DNA from: FEN-1297 sp046705645
GTDB taxonomy: Bacteria > Bacteroidota > Ignavibacteria > Ignavibacteriales > Ignavibacteriaceae
DNA: 64,000 nucleotides
NCBI GenBank assembly: GCA_046705645.1
Contig: JBJKQE010000016.1
Span: 1 to 64,000, forward strand
Direction of reading: 5' to 3'
The notes beneath the pieces were generated by a model. It was not told the DNA's origin, searched no databases, and saw nothing but the letters and a program-made list of their open reading frames with translations. Below are positions 34,190 through 43,359 of this stretch, in pieces (the first letter of the stretch is position 1; every line of letters begins with the position of its first letter). Made by a program: the position numbers and the translations under genes.

Positions 34190-35425
34190 ATGAAAAAATA
34201 TTTTTTCTTTATGATTATATCCTTACTTGTCCTTTCATTTTTGCAATGTTCAAATCCTACCTCATCACCTGTCTCATTTAGAAAAAATATAACTACAGCG
34301 GATAAACAATTAGTAAAATCCTCCGAAGTTTTCGGATTAAAACTTTTTAAGCAGGTTAATCAAACTGCCGGTGATACGAACATTTTCATTTCTCCCTTAA
34401 GCGTTTCCACAGCATTGGGAATGGTGCTCAACGGAGCAAACGGAAAGACTTATGATGAGATGAAGTCCGTACTTGAACTGCAGGGTAATTCATTGGATGA
34501 AATAAATCAGGCGTACCAAGATTTAAATAACCTCTTAACCCAAATCGATCCTGAAGTAATATTTGAATCTGCCAATTCCATCTGGTACAAACAAGGCATA
34601 ACATTCGAGCAAAGCTTTCTTGATGTTAATAAAACATATTTTGATGCGCAGGTTCAAGCTCTTGATTTTAATGATCCAGCCTCAGTAAATGTAATAAATA
34701 ACTGGGTAAGTGATAAAACCAAACAAAAAATAAACAGTATAATCGATAAAATCCCCCCGGGAGTGGTCATGTACTTGATTAATGCTATTTATTTTAAAGG
34801 GACATGGCTTTACAAATTCGATAGTACCGCGACTAAAGATGATAATTTTTACGTAACACCTGACAATCCGGTAACGTGTAAAATGATGAATCAAAAAAAT
34901 AAATTGGAGTATTATCAAACTGATAATTATCAAGTAATAGAACTGCCGTACGGTAGTGGTGATTTTCAGATGCTTGTTATTCTGCCTTCGAGCGGCAGTG
35001 ATATCAATTCACTCATTAATCAAATGGATGAAACTTACTGGAATAATCTTTTTTCTAATATGGATTCTACTGAAGTAAATCTATGGCTTCCTAAATTTAA
35101 AGTTGAATATTCTATTACACTTAATGATGCATTAAAAGCTTTAGGTATGACAAGTGCATTCGATCCGGCTGTTGCCGATTTCTCTAGGATCCGGAAAGAA
35201 AAAGATTTATATATCTCAAGAGTACTGCATAAAACTTATGTTAAGGTTGATGAGGAAGGAACTGAAGCTGCTGCTGTAACGGCGGTTGAAGTAGGCATAA
35301 CCGCAGTGTTTCCGGGAAATAAGGATATTAATATGAAGGTTGATCATCCGTTTATATTTGCAATTAGGGAAAGTACTTCGGGAGCAATATTGTTTATAGG
35401 CAAAGTTGTAAATCCTAATCAATAG
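34190..35425 (+). CDS. Lipoprotein serpin (serine protease inhibitor)
   Basis: A 411-aa protein with lipoprotein signal peptide (lipobox SFLQC, Cys about 20) and a complete serpin fold (about 45-410). Visible: NIFISPLSVSTALGMVLNGANGKT (shutter and helix B), NSIWYKQG, YLINAIYFKGTW, and the C-terminal DHPFIFAIRESTSGAILFIGKV. The reactive-centre hinge is EEGTEAAAVTAV, with the small residues needed for an inhibitory serpin. Counting from the hinge, P1-P1' falls near Thr-Ala in GITAVFPG, which suggests an elastase-like target; that assignment is approximate. As a surface lipoprotein, it probably protects against host, predator or self proteases. The window also encodes S9, S41 and M64 peptidases. 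A lipoprotein gene starts 12 bp downstream. Confidence 0.9.
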   Translation: MKKYFFFMIISLLVLSFLQCSNPTSSPVSFRKNITTADKQLVKSSEVFGLKLFKQVNQTAGDTNIFISPLSVSTALGMVLNGANGKTYDEMKSVLELQGNSLDEINQAYQDLNNLLTQIDPEVIFESANSIWYKQGITFEQSFLDVNKTYFDAQVQALDFNDPASVNVINNWVSDKTKQKINSIIDKIPPGVVMYLINAIYFKGTWLYKFDSTATKDDNFYVTPDNPVTCKMMNQKNKLEYYQTDNYQVIELPYGSGDFQMLVILPSSGSDINSLINQMDETYWNNLFSNMDSTEVNLWLPKFKVEYSITLNDALKALGMTSAFDPAVADFSRIRKEKDLYISRVLHKTYVKVDEEGTEAAAVTAVEVGITAVFPGNKDINMKVDHPFIFAIRESTSGAILFIGKVVNPNQ

Positions 35426-35437
35426 CAGGTACTTAAT

Positions 35438-35857
35438 ATGAAAAATAATTATAAAAAGATATTTTCGTTTTTAATCATCTGTGTTTTTACAAGTTGTTCA
35501 ATTGATAATCCGGTTGAATATAATATTGGAAAATACTACGGTACCTGGCTATGGCTGCAAACCGAAGGTGGATTTTTCCCAAGAATAATTACGCCTAATC
35601 CTGGGACGTCAGTAAAAATAAGTTTTAAATATTTAAATACATTTCAACTAATAAGAAATGATTCATTAAAGGTTACTGCAAATTACAGCTTAGAAATTAA
35701 CAAGAATAATTGGGATAAGATATCGTATTATAATTTAAAGACATTTGATTATTCTTTTGATACGAATGCAGTATATACACAAATTCATTCGTATTCATTA
35801 ACAATATGGGACGGTGCATTTGATGGGTTTTTCAGCTTTTATAAAAGGATAAATTAA
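35438..35857 (+). CDS. Small lipoprotein of unknown function
   Basis: A 139-aa lipoprotein (lipobox FTSC, Cys about 20). The mature part starts SIDNPVEYNIGKYYGTWLWLQTEGGFF, reminiscent of lipocalin-like small Bacteroidota lipoproteins, with beta-strand character and a C-terminal FDGFFSFYKRIN. I do not recognise a family. It follows the serpin by 12 bp, so co-expression is likely. Confidence 0.68.
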   Translation: MKNNYKKIFSFLIICVFTSCSIDNPVEYNIGKYYGTWLWLQTEGGFFPRIITPNPGTSVKISFKYLNTFQLIRNDSLKVTANYSLEINKNNWDKISYYNLKTFDYSFDTNAVYTQIHSYSLTIWDGAFDGFFSFYKRIN

Positions 35858-35912
35858 AAGTAATCCTGACATGTTGAAAATATTATAAAATAATTTTTAG
35901 GAAATTAATAAA

Positions 35913-37721
35913 ATGAAAAAAATATTTTTATTTATTATTTTATTTCCTGTTGTACTTTTCGCACAATATAATAATGAAGCTACAACCGAAGAAAGCTTTG
36001 AGGAATCAAATATATATTTTCAGAGTCATTATCTTAATCCTTATGGAATACAAAATTTTGATAAAGTTGCGCCCGGCTTAATAAATAATCCATTCTTAAA
36101 TTTATACGTGAATCCTGCAAACCTTCCCAAACTTGATACCGGCAATGCCTTGGTGTATTTAGATTTTAGAGGAGACAGAACAGAACCTAAAGTGGTGCAA
36201 ACCTATATTTATCCTGCATATTACTCGATGATTTACTATCCACCGCAGCCGGATCCGCGATTAATATCTCAGGCAAGAACAGAACCGGAACCAATCTTTT
36301 CTTTTGGAATTTTATCTTATCCGTTAAAGGGTATAACCGATAAATTTTTATTAGGAGGTACTTATCAATTAATTCAAAAAGATGAAAAATATTATAATAT
36401 GCCGTATTGGATTTACACTCCGAATTATTACTTAGATGCCTTTAATGTAAGGACTGAAGTTTCTTCCAATGTACCTGTTCAGCCTAGATATGCTGGTAAA
36501 GATGAAATGACTAATGAAGTTCATTTATTTTCGATATTTGCCGGATACCAATTTACAGATGAATTAAGCGGCGGAATATCCATGGATGGAGTAATTCAAA
36601 ATCGAAGCGGAGGTTATTTAAATTTGAATAACAGCGAATACGGCAGTACAAGTAATTATAATTATTCAAATTCCCAGGCATCCGATAGATCGGAAAAATA
36701 TCATCATATAGATATAAGTGCCGGAGTCGAATACAATGTCCGGCAAAATTTGCTTATAGGATTGCGAGGAGGAATTCTGCATGGCAATGCCGATCAAAAC
36801 TACTCAACCGGGAACAGCTACTTTTATCAATATAATGATCCTAATGTTGACAATAACTGGAATGTAAGCAATTCAAATTCATCAACAATACAGTCCTGGA
36901 ACCATAACGGCAACACAAAATATATCGGCTTCAACTTTTCCGGTAACAAGAAGAGTACGCAAACACTTTCCGGTTATTATAAATACACCTGGAGCGATAT
37001 ATTGCTTTCTTCAACTTCTACAATTTTTGATACTTCGAATTATTCTTCTTACTATGTTTATAATTATGACAGTTCATGGTATTCGTATAACGGAAACTCT
37101 TATACTCACGACAATAGAACGGGATCGGGACAAAGAACTGTTAAGATGCACGAGGTAATGTTAAATTACACTAGCAAAATATCGTCTCATATAACTGTTA
37201 ATGTAGGAATCTATTTTAATTCGACAAACACGAAAATTTATGATTCCGAACCAGTTATAGCATCAAGATATTCTGCGTATAATTCAAACAGCTCTAATCC
37301 GAATAGCGTTTACGGAAATTCAAATTATTTATTTGAAAATAAACTTTTGAGATGGGATTATAATTCAAATTACTGGACATTGCAAATACCTGTTATAATT
37401 AATTTTAATATATCCAAGTACTGGAGCATTATGCTTGGTTTGAATCGAATATTGAATAATTGGGATATTACTGATCAAACGCTGGCTTATTTTAATGAAA
37501 GACAAAGAAATGATAACGGTACAATTAAAACCGAGAATAATTTTATTGAAAGCTATACACAGCCGGAGACAAAATTTACGGAAGACAACGTGAAAATTTT
37601 TTCCAGCTTTCAGGTTAATCTGTCACCGGCATTCAGGGTACGGCTGCTTATTGATCCCGATTTCGGCGGTAAATTTCTCAGCATCCAGCAATGGTGGCTG
37701 AGTTTTGAATCTGAGATTTAG
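35913..37721 (+). CDS. Outer-membrane beta-barrel protein, hypothetical
   Basis: A 602-aa protein with signal peptide MKKIFLFIILFPVVLFA. Its composition is Asn/Tyr/Ser-rich (for example NLNNSEYGSTSNYNYSNS), with alternating hydrophobic strands such as LIGLRGGILHG, MLNYTSKISSHITVNVGIYF and FQVNLSPAFRVRLLIDPDF, and a final FESEI. This is typical of Ignavibacteria/Bacteroidota outer-membrane barrels. The first 60 residues contain FDKVAPGLINNPFLNLYVNPANLPKL, seen in proteins that sense or transport small ligands. The function is unknown. It sits 56 bp after the small lipoprotein and 40 bp before the next barrel, suggesting an operon. Confidence 0.7.
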   Translation: MKKIFLFIILFPVVLFAQYNNEATTEESFEESNIYFQSHYLNPYGIQNFDKVAPGLINNPFLNLYVNPANLPKLDTGNALVYLDFRGDRTEPKVVQTYIYPAYYSMIYYPPQPDPRLISQARTEPEPIFSFGILSYPLKGITDKFLLGGTYQLIQKDEKYYNMPYWIYTPNYYLDAFNVRTEVSSNVPVQPRYAGKDEMTNEVHLFSIFAGYQFTDELSGGISMDGVIQNRSGGYLNLNNSEYGSTSNYNYSNSQASDRSEKYHHIDISAGVEYNVRQNLLIGLRGGILHGNADQNYSTGNSYFYQYNDPNVDNNWNVSNSNSSTIQSWNHNGNTKYIGFNFSGNKKSTQTLSGYYKYTWSDILLSSTSTIFDTSNYSSYYVYNYDSSWYSYNGNSYTHDNRTGSGQRTVKMHEVMLNYTSKISSHITVNVGIYFNSTNTKIYDSEPVIASRYSAYNSNSSNPNSVYGNSNYLFENKLLRWDYNSNYWTLQIPVIINFNISKYWSIMLGLNRILNNWDITDQTLAYFNERQRNDNGTIKTENNFIESYTQPETKFTEDNVKIFSSFQVNLSPAFRVRLLIDPDFGGKFLSIQQWWLSFESEI

Positions 37722-37761
37722 ATTTGCAAATTCAAATTTTATTTTTTAAAGGAAATTAAAA

Positions 37762-38366
37762 ATGAAAAAACTCTTTCTCTTTCTCATAATTATTTCAGTT
37801 CAAGGGTTATCTCAAAGCAGATTTGGTTTGGAAGCGGACGGAGGCGTTGATCTTATTTCGTCTCCCAATACGTCTTCTACAAGTCTTGACAACGGCTATT
37901 CACTTACTGTTTCACCGATTTATTATTTTAACAAAACAATCTCGGTATTCGGTGTTTTCACATTTCATAGAGCCGAAGGTGCAGTTAACAACGGAGGTAC
38001 AGCATTAGCAGCGGGTTATAGTATTGATAATCCTTATAAGCCTAATGATTATGCTTATGAATTAGCCTTAGGTTTAAGAGCAAATTTTTCGGATAAAATA
38101 GTTAAGCCGTATTTTGTTATACGAACCGGGTTCTTATTTACCAACCTAGCAATGTTCTCAGTTTATTATTCGGATTTTACGGGTAATTATGCCGACGGCT
38201 GGGTTAGAAAACACAGTTTGGCTTTATATATATATCGCCAGGATTGGGTATAAACTTTAACCTCATTAAAAATTTAAACTTTTTATTTGAAGCAAGATTT
38301 AATATGACAACGGGAACTGATTATTCTTTCGTCCCGGTTACAACGGGCATTCAATATATGTTCTAA
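37762..38366 (+). pseudogene. Outer-membrane beta-barrel gene with a frameshift near a TA repeat
   Basis: The first ORF runs from 37762 and stops at 38253 with an implausible end (ALYIYRQDWV). In another frame, from about 38220, the reading continues FIYISPGLGINFNLIKN... and ends VTTGIQYMF at a TAA (38364-38366), the natural end of an outer-membrane barrel. The change lies at a (TA)5 run (38225-38234) or at a nearby AAAA run (38208-38211). Loss of one TA unit, or gain of one A, would restore a single protein of about 200 aa with a signal peptide. Upstream it has a normal start (GGAAATTAAAA before ATG) and TMS-free barrel strands. It may be a true pseudogene, a phase-variable gene, or an assembly error. 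Confidence 0.72.
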
Positions 38367-38444
38367 CTATAATAAAAGATGGAGAAGTAATGTAGAAGGA
38401 AAATTAATTCACAAATAAAATATAAAAATAATTAAGAATTTAAT

Positions 38445-39197
38445 ATGAGTAACCTTAAAAAATATATTACGATTATATTCTTATCGGTCCTATATTTTAG
38501 CAGTTGTTCCGATAATACTGTATCGGTAAATAACGTATCATTAAATTCTGACTTCAGAATAAAATACGGGCAATCCGTTTATATTCCGGATGAAAATCTT
38601 TTTATTGCTTTTCAAGATGTTGTTGAAGAATCACGATGTCCTGAGGGAATGGAGTGTTTCTGGCAGGGGACTGCTAAAATTAAATTGTTTATTAGACAGG
38701 GAAATGAAACCCTATCGGATACAGTAGAAACTTACCTTCCGCAGTCGATTGTTTCAATCGGACTAAAAAATAATTCATATCTTTTTAATGTTAAAGATGT
38801 TCAGCCGTACCCAAAACATAATGTTAAGGTTGACATAAGTAATTATGTTTTAACTCTAAATGTTTCTCATTTTACATACGGTTTCTCTGATTCGAAAATA
38901 AAAAATAAAACAGGAATTTACGGACAGGTTTTCCTTAGTCCTATTGCGCCATTTGAAATAGCTGGTCACATTAATTATAAACCATTCAGAACATCTTTTA
39001 GACTTGTGGATAACAAAAATGATTCGACATTTGTTCGAACCGATTCTACCGGGAATTTCATTTCTTATTTAACTGCAGGAGAATATCACCTTGCTCAGGT
39101 TAAAGGTTTACCGAGCCTTAATGATACAAGAACATTTACAGCTTTGGAAGGCAAAATGATCTATATAAATTTAATCTTTAATAGTGGAATAAAATAG
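38445..39197 (+). CDS. Lipoprotein with ESRCPEG motif
   Basis: A 250-aa lipoprotein (lipobox YFSSC, Cys about 21). The mature N-terminal domain has FQDVVEESRCPEGMECFWQGTAKI, a conserved Cys-x5-Cys motif found in small Bacteroidota lipoproteins of unknown function; the two Cys may form a disulfide. The C-terminal half (about 155-250) has a second beta domain (FEIAGHINYKPFRTSF, GNFISYLTAGEYHLAQ, IYINLIF), like a carboxypeptidase-regulatory-like fold. It may be a surface binding protein. It follows the broken barrel gene by 78 bp. Confidence 0.68.
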   Translation: MSNLKKYITIIFLSVLYFSSCSDNTVSVNNVSLNSDFRIKYGQSVYIPDENLFIAFQDVVEESRCPEGMECFWQGTAKIKLFIRQGNETLSDTVETYLPQSIVSIGLKNNSYLFNVKDVQPYPKHNVKVDISNYVLTLNVSHFTYGFSDSKIKNKTGIYGQVFLSPIAPFEIAGHINYKPFRTSFRLVDNKNDSTFVRTDSTGNFISYLTAGEYHLAQVKGLPSLNDTRTFTALEGKMIYINLIFNSGIK

Positions 39198-39217
39198 AAA
39201 ATAATAAATTAAGTTAA

Positions 39218-39415
39218 GTGATAATCGGTTATGGAAAAGAAGGAAACAATATTAATAATTCTTCTATACTTAAGGTATCCTTTTGGGAAAAATCCGTGGC
39301 GCCGAATGATTTTGGAAAGAGTGAAGATTATTTAATTTATGAAACAAAATTAAAAGACAAGTTAAATTGCTTAGTAATACAAGAAAATTATTTTGGTAAT
39401 AATTTTATTGAATAA
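39218..39415 (+). CDS. Short ORF, possible gene remnant
   Basis: A 65-aa ORF with GTG start and no signal peptide or ribosome binding site, overlapping the next longer ORF start. The end (NCLVIQENYFGNNFIE) looks protein-like, and the sequence resembles the C-terminal tail of a small secreted protein whose N-terminus has been lost. I cannot assign it to a family. It may be a remnant or not expressed. Confidence 0.3.
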   Translation: MIIGYGKEGNNINNSSILKVSFWEKSVAPNDFGKSEDYLIYETKLKDKLNCLVIQENYFGNNFIE

Positions 39416-39458
39416 GTTTATAGGTAATACAAGAATTCAACAAATAAAAGAGAGAGTT

Positions 39459-39887
39459 ATGAGCAAAATATTTTATTTAGTAATTATATCAATTTTATTT
39501 GTTAGCTGTGAAAATTCAGTTGAAAATAATATTAATTCATATGACTATTCAATTGACCAACGAATAGATTGCTTTTGCCCACAAGCTGGTGTTTGGGTAA
39601 AATTATTTGTCAAATCCGATACAATAGCTAATGCTATTTATATTGCAGATAATTCTCCTTTAACTTATGAGCGAAAAAGACCTTATAGAACGATCAAAAG
39701 TTTATATGAAGAAATATCAAAAAAAGACACATCAACATATTATATAAAAGTGATAATGGATTCCGTAAATAATTATCCTTCTTACATATATTTTAACCCC
39801 AAACCGAAAATTCATGGTGATACTGTGTTTGTAATTAAAGATGCTCAATTATCATATACGACAAAGAATTATTCCAAATTAAATTAA
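39459..39887 (+). CDS. Small lipoprotein, hypothetical
   Basis: A 142-aa lipoprotein. A longer reading begins at 39393, but the ATG at 39459, preceded by AGAGAGAG, gives a clean lipoprotein signal (SKIFYLVIISILFVSC, lipobox FVSC). The mature part holds CFCPQAGVWVKLFVKSDTI, and ends in a Lys-rich tail. The CFCP motif near the N-terminus could bind a metal or form a disulfide. The family is not recognised. It belongs to a run of small lipoproteins in 38.4-40.5 kb. Confidence 0.6.
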   Translation: MSKIFYLVIISILFVSCENSVENNINSYDYSIDQRIDCFCPQAGVWVKLFVKSDTIANAIYIADNSPLTYERKRPYRTIKSLYEEISKKDTSTYYIKVIMDSVNNYPSYIYFNPKPKIHGDTVFVIKDAQLSYTTKNYSKLN

Positions 39888-39938
39888 TAAGTTATTTATA
39901 ACATGGATATCATAAATACTCTATATAATAATTTAGCG

Positions 39939-40484
39939 ATGAAACTGATTATTAAAATAATTATTCCATTAGCTTGTGCAATTACATTTGCTTCTTGTTT
40001 AAAAAACAGTAAAGATAACAATTCAAAATTTGTTTTGATTGATTATAAATACGGTATTAAAAATGAACTTAATACTTTTAACGATACTTTTATAAAAGAT
40101 ATAAAGGGCCGGGGCATAATAAAAATTAGGCTGCACTTCAGTAATTCTGAACAGTATGAAATTATAAATAAAGCGCTAAGGATTGGTTTTTTTGAAATGT
40201 CCGATACTCTTAGTAATAGTAAACAATATTTTAACGGCTCCAGTGATTCAACTTTTGAAAATGAAAACATTCAATCGCTAAGAATCAAATATAAAAATTT
40301 AGATAAAAAAATTATATGGAATGGAATTCTTTCTTATAACAATGCCGAGACCCGGGGATTGATGGAATTAACTGTTTTAATGAGAAGGATAATTGAATCG
40401 AAACCTGAGTATAAAACTTTGCCTGCAATGAATAGCGGCAGTATTCAATATTATTTCCGGGTACTTAAATATTTGCTCAGGTAA
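39939..40484 (+). CDS. Small lipoprotein, hypothetical
   Basis: A 181-aa lipoprotein. The longer ORF starts at 39903, but the ATG at 39939 gives a lipobox (FASC, Cys about 20). Neither candidate has a strong ribosome binding site. The mature part contains mixed alpha/beta sequence (GRGIIKIRLHFSNSEQYE, LRIKYKNLDKKIIWNG, LMELTVLMRRIIES) with no recognised domain. It is the last of the small lipoprotein run before the HK/RR operon, which begins 90 bp downstream. Confidence 0.55.
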   Translation: MKLIIKIIIPLACAITFASCLKNSKDNNSKFVLIDYKYGIKNELNTFNDTFIKDIKGRGIIKIRLHFSNSEQYEIINKALRIGFFEMSDTLSNSKQYFNGSSDSTFENENIQSLRIKYKNLDKKIIWNGILSYNNAETRGLMELTVLMRRIIESKPEYKTLPAMNSGSIQYYFRVLKYLLR

Positions 40485-40574
40485 TTATAAAATGATTTTA
40501 AAGGATAAGAGTTTTAATGAAAAAGATTCAGTTTATAAGTAATTTTAATCATCAGCTTTTTTAATGATAGTATA

Positions 40575-41999
40575 ATGGAAGTTAGTAGACATATATTTGA
40601 AAAATCCTATTACAAGGTGAGAATTATAATTACATTTAGTGTAATGACTATTATTATTGTCGTTCTAATTTCCTGGATAAGCTATAATTACACAAAAAAT
40701 CTTTATTTAAATCAGCTTAACGAACAAATAAATGTTGTAGTCAATATGCTTTCCAGGCAAATAAACGGAAAGTATTTAGCTTTACTTTCTTTAGGTTCGC
40801 CAACTAAAGCAACTGAAGATTATTTCAGGGAAATATTTAACAGAAACAAAAATGCCAAGCTCCACTCCGAGATTTTTATATTTGATAAAAAATTTGATAT
40901 TGTGGTTCATTCCGATTCAAATATAGCTCCGGGGACTTTTGAGCCGAGACTTCTGATAAATCAGAAAGATATTTTAGATTTGAATATAAATTCTGCTGCC
41001 TTATCCATTCCATTTAAAGGGAACGACAATAAATGGTATATGTGGGGATTTTACAAACTTGAACCGAATTATTGGCTTGCTGTTAGAGAAAGTGCTGCAA
41101 GGCTGCAAAAAGTGGAAGATCTTTCGAGTTTGTTTTGGTATTTCGGTTTAGCCGGAATTGCGCTTAGTATTTTGCTGGCATTATTAATTTCCGGATCAAT
41201 TACAAAACCTCTTGATAAATTAGTTAAGTTTAGTACTGAAATAGGTAAAGGTAATTTTAATTTTGCCGTGCCCAAAGGAATGCATGGAGAAATAGGATCT
41301 CTTGCTTATTCAATGGATAAAATGAAAAAAGATCTGGCGACGAATCATAAAGAAAAGGAAGAACTTCTTGCTCAAATTGCGCATGAAATACGCAACCCTC
41401 TAGGCGGAATAGAATTATTAACTAATCTTACAAAAGAAGATCTTATTAAGGAAAATAAAAACACTGATTATCTTGATAAAATATTAAAAGAATTAAGCCA
41501 TCTTAAGTCTCTTATTTCATCTTACCTAAATTACAGCAGATCAATACCTGCTGATCCGGCATGGATCGGTGTTTCGAAAATAATTAGTGAAGTTGAAGAA
41601 ATTGTTAGAACTCAATGTGAAAGGAAGAATATAAAATTTAAAGTGGATTTGAGAATAGATAAGGTCTGGTTTGATGAAAATCATCTTCGACAAATACTTG
41701 TCAATTTGGTTTCGAACAGTTTGGAATCGACCCCCGAAGAAGGAGAAATTAACATTAAAGCTTCTACAAACAGTAAACATTGGGAAATAGAAGTTAAAGA
41801 CAATGGAACCGGGATACCCGAGTCTGAAATGAATCTCATATTCAATCCTTTCTTTACAACTAAAAAAAACGGTACCGGTCTGGGTCTTTCAATAATTAAA
41901 AAATTATGTAAAGAAAATAAAGCTGAAATTAGCGCAAATAATAATCCTGTAAAAGGTTCAACATTTACTATTAAGAAAGAAATTATTAATGAATTTTGA
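40575..41999 (+). CDS. Membrane sensor histidine kinase, HAMP-type
   Basis: A 474-aa sensor kinase: transmembrane helix 1 (about 15-38), extracytoplasmic sensing domain of about 140 aa, transmembrane helix 2 (about 190-212), HAMP (about 213-265), HisKA with the phospho-acceptor in QIAHEIRNPLGG (His about 270), and HATPase_c with VNLVSNSLES (N-box), VKDNGTGIPESEMN (G1) and KKNGTGLGLSII (G2). It phosphorylates a response regulator, almost certainly the next gene, whose start overlaps by 11 bp. The signal is unknown and is probably extracytoplasmic. The last two genes of the operon encode envelope proteins, which suggests a signal or output at the envelope. Confidence 0.88.
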   Translation: MEVSRHIFEKSYYKVRIIITFSVMTIIIVVLISWISYNYTKNLYLNQLNEQINVVVNMLSRQINGKYLALLSLGSPTKATEDYFREIFNRNKNAKLHSEIFIFDKKFDIVVHSDSNIAPGTFEPRLLINQKDILDLNINSAALSIPFKGNDNKWYMWGFYKLEPNYWLAVRESAARLQKVEDLSSLFWYFGLAGIALSILLALLISGSITKPLDKLVKFSTEIGKGNFNFAVPKGMHGEIGSLAYSMDKMKKDLATNHKEKEELLAQIAHEIRNPLGGIELLTNLTKEDLIKENKNTDYLDKILKELSHLKSLISSYLNYSRSIPADPAWIGVSKIISEVEEIVRTQCERKNIKFKVDLRIDKVWFDENHLRQILVNLVSNSLESTPEEGEINIKASTNSKHWEIEVKDNGTGIPESEMNLIFNPFFTTKKNGTGLGLSIIKKLCKENKAEISANNNPVKGSTFTIKKEIINEF

Positions 42000-43359
42000 T
42001 GAAATAATAATTGTTGAAGATAATGATACAATGCGGCTGGGAATTATTGAAAGCCTGAAGAGGGAGAAATATAAAGTATCGGGGTATGACAACGGCTTGA
42101 CCGCTCTTAACGAATTTAAAACAAAAATGCCTTTTCTTGCAATTGTGGATTTAAAAATGGAGCCTATGAACGGAATTGATGTACTTGCAAAAATTAAAGA
42201 GGTAAATGCGTCTACCGAAGTTTTAATGATTTCTGCTTACGGAACCGTTGAAGATGCAGTAAAAGCTATGAAGCTAGGTGCAGCGGATTTTTTAACAAAG
42301 CCTTTCTCGCCGGATGAGCTGAGAATTAGAGTAAAAAATATTAAACAAAAAATTCAGAATGAAAAGAAAATAGAAAATTTAATAGAACAAAATAAGCTGT
42401 TAAATGAGGAACTTTTTGAAAGCTCTGACAAGATTATAGGCAATTCAAATTCAATTAAAGAAATATTTTCAATTGTAAATCAAGTTGCAGAAAAAGACAG
42501 TACTGTTCTGGTTCAGGGTGAAAGCGGAACAGGAAAAGAATTAATTGCAAGAGCAATACACCGGAAAAGCAATAGGTCTGAACAGCCGTTTATTAAAATT
42601 AATTGCGGTGCGTTAAATGATAATCTTTTGGAAAGCGAGTTATTCGGCCATGAGAAAGGCGCTTTTACAGGTGCAGTAAAATTAAAGAAGGGAAGATTTG
42701 AATTGGCCGATCAAGGTACGCTTTTTCTTGATGAAATCGGCGATGTTTCTACAGCAATGCAGGTAAAACTTTTAAGAGTTCTGCAGGAAGGAGAATTTGA
42801 AAGGGTTGGCGGAGAAACAACTTTAAAAACAGATGTAAGGATAATTTCGGCAACTAATCAGGATTTGCATAAGTTAATTTATCAAGAAAAATTTAGAGAG
42901 GATCTTTTTTACCGTTTAAGCGTTATCCCGATAAACATTCCTCCGCTTAGGGAAAGGAAAGATGACATACCTCTGCTGATAAATTATTTTCTGGAAAAAA
43001 TAGCGGATAAAATCCGGCAGGAAAAAAAAGCTATAGATAATGAAGGATTGAAGTTGCTGATAGATTATCCCTGGCCGGGAAATATCCGGGAACTTGAAAA
43101 TCTTATCGAAAGATTGGCTGTAATATCGGAAGGAAAAATAATCGAATCTTCTTTAATAGCAAGACATCTGACGGGCGGAAGTTCAATAAACAACGGATTT
43201 GAAAATCTGCCGCTTGAAAAAGCTTTATTTTCATTTGAAAAAAACCTTATTATTCAAGCGATGAAAAAAGCAAACGGTGTAAAAAATCGTGCAGCAAAAA
43301 TATTAGGTATAAGAACGAGCGTTTTATATTATAAATTGGAAAAGTACGGGTTAATGTAA
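41989..43359 (+). CDS. Sigma-54-dependent response regulator (NtrC family)
   Basis: A 456-aa activator: receiver domain (about 1-120) with phosphorylated Asp54 in AIVDLKMEPMNG; AAA+ ATPase (about 145-380) with Walker A GESGTGKE, the sigma-54 contact loop GAFTGA, Walker B TLFLDEIGD, and R-fingers near YPWPGNIRELENL; and a C-terminal Fis-like HTH (NRAAKILGIRTSVLYYKLEKYGLM). It activates sigma-54 RNA polymerase at distant enhancer sites after phosphorylation. It overlaps the kinase gene by 11 bp and its stop shares one base with the next start. No sigma-54 promoter is seen before this operon, so its targets may lie elsewhere. Confidence 0.93.
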   Translation: MNFDEIIIVEDNDTMRLGIIESLKREKYKVSGYDNGLTALNEFKTKMPFLAIVDLKMEPMNGIDVLAKIKEVNASTEVLMISAYGTVEDAVKAMKLGAADFLTKPFSPDELRIRVKNIKQKIQNEKKIENLIEQNKLLNEELFESSDKIIGNSNSIKEIFSIVNQVAEKDSTVLVQGESGTGKELIARAIHRKSNRSEQPFIKINCGALNDNLLESELFGHEKGAFTGAVKLKKGRFELADQGTLFLDEIGDVSTAMQVKLLRVLQEGEFERVGGETTLKTDVRIISATNQDLHKLIYQEKFREDLFYRLSVIPINIPPLRERKDDIPLLINYFLEKIADKIRQEKKAIDNEGLKLLIDYPWPGNIRELENLIERLAVISEGKIIESSLIARHLTGGSSINNGFENLPLEKALFSFEKNLIIQAMKKANGVKNRAAKILGIRTSVLYYKLEKYGLM

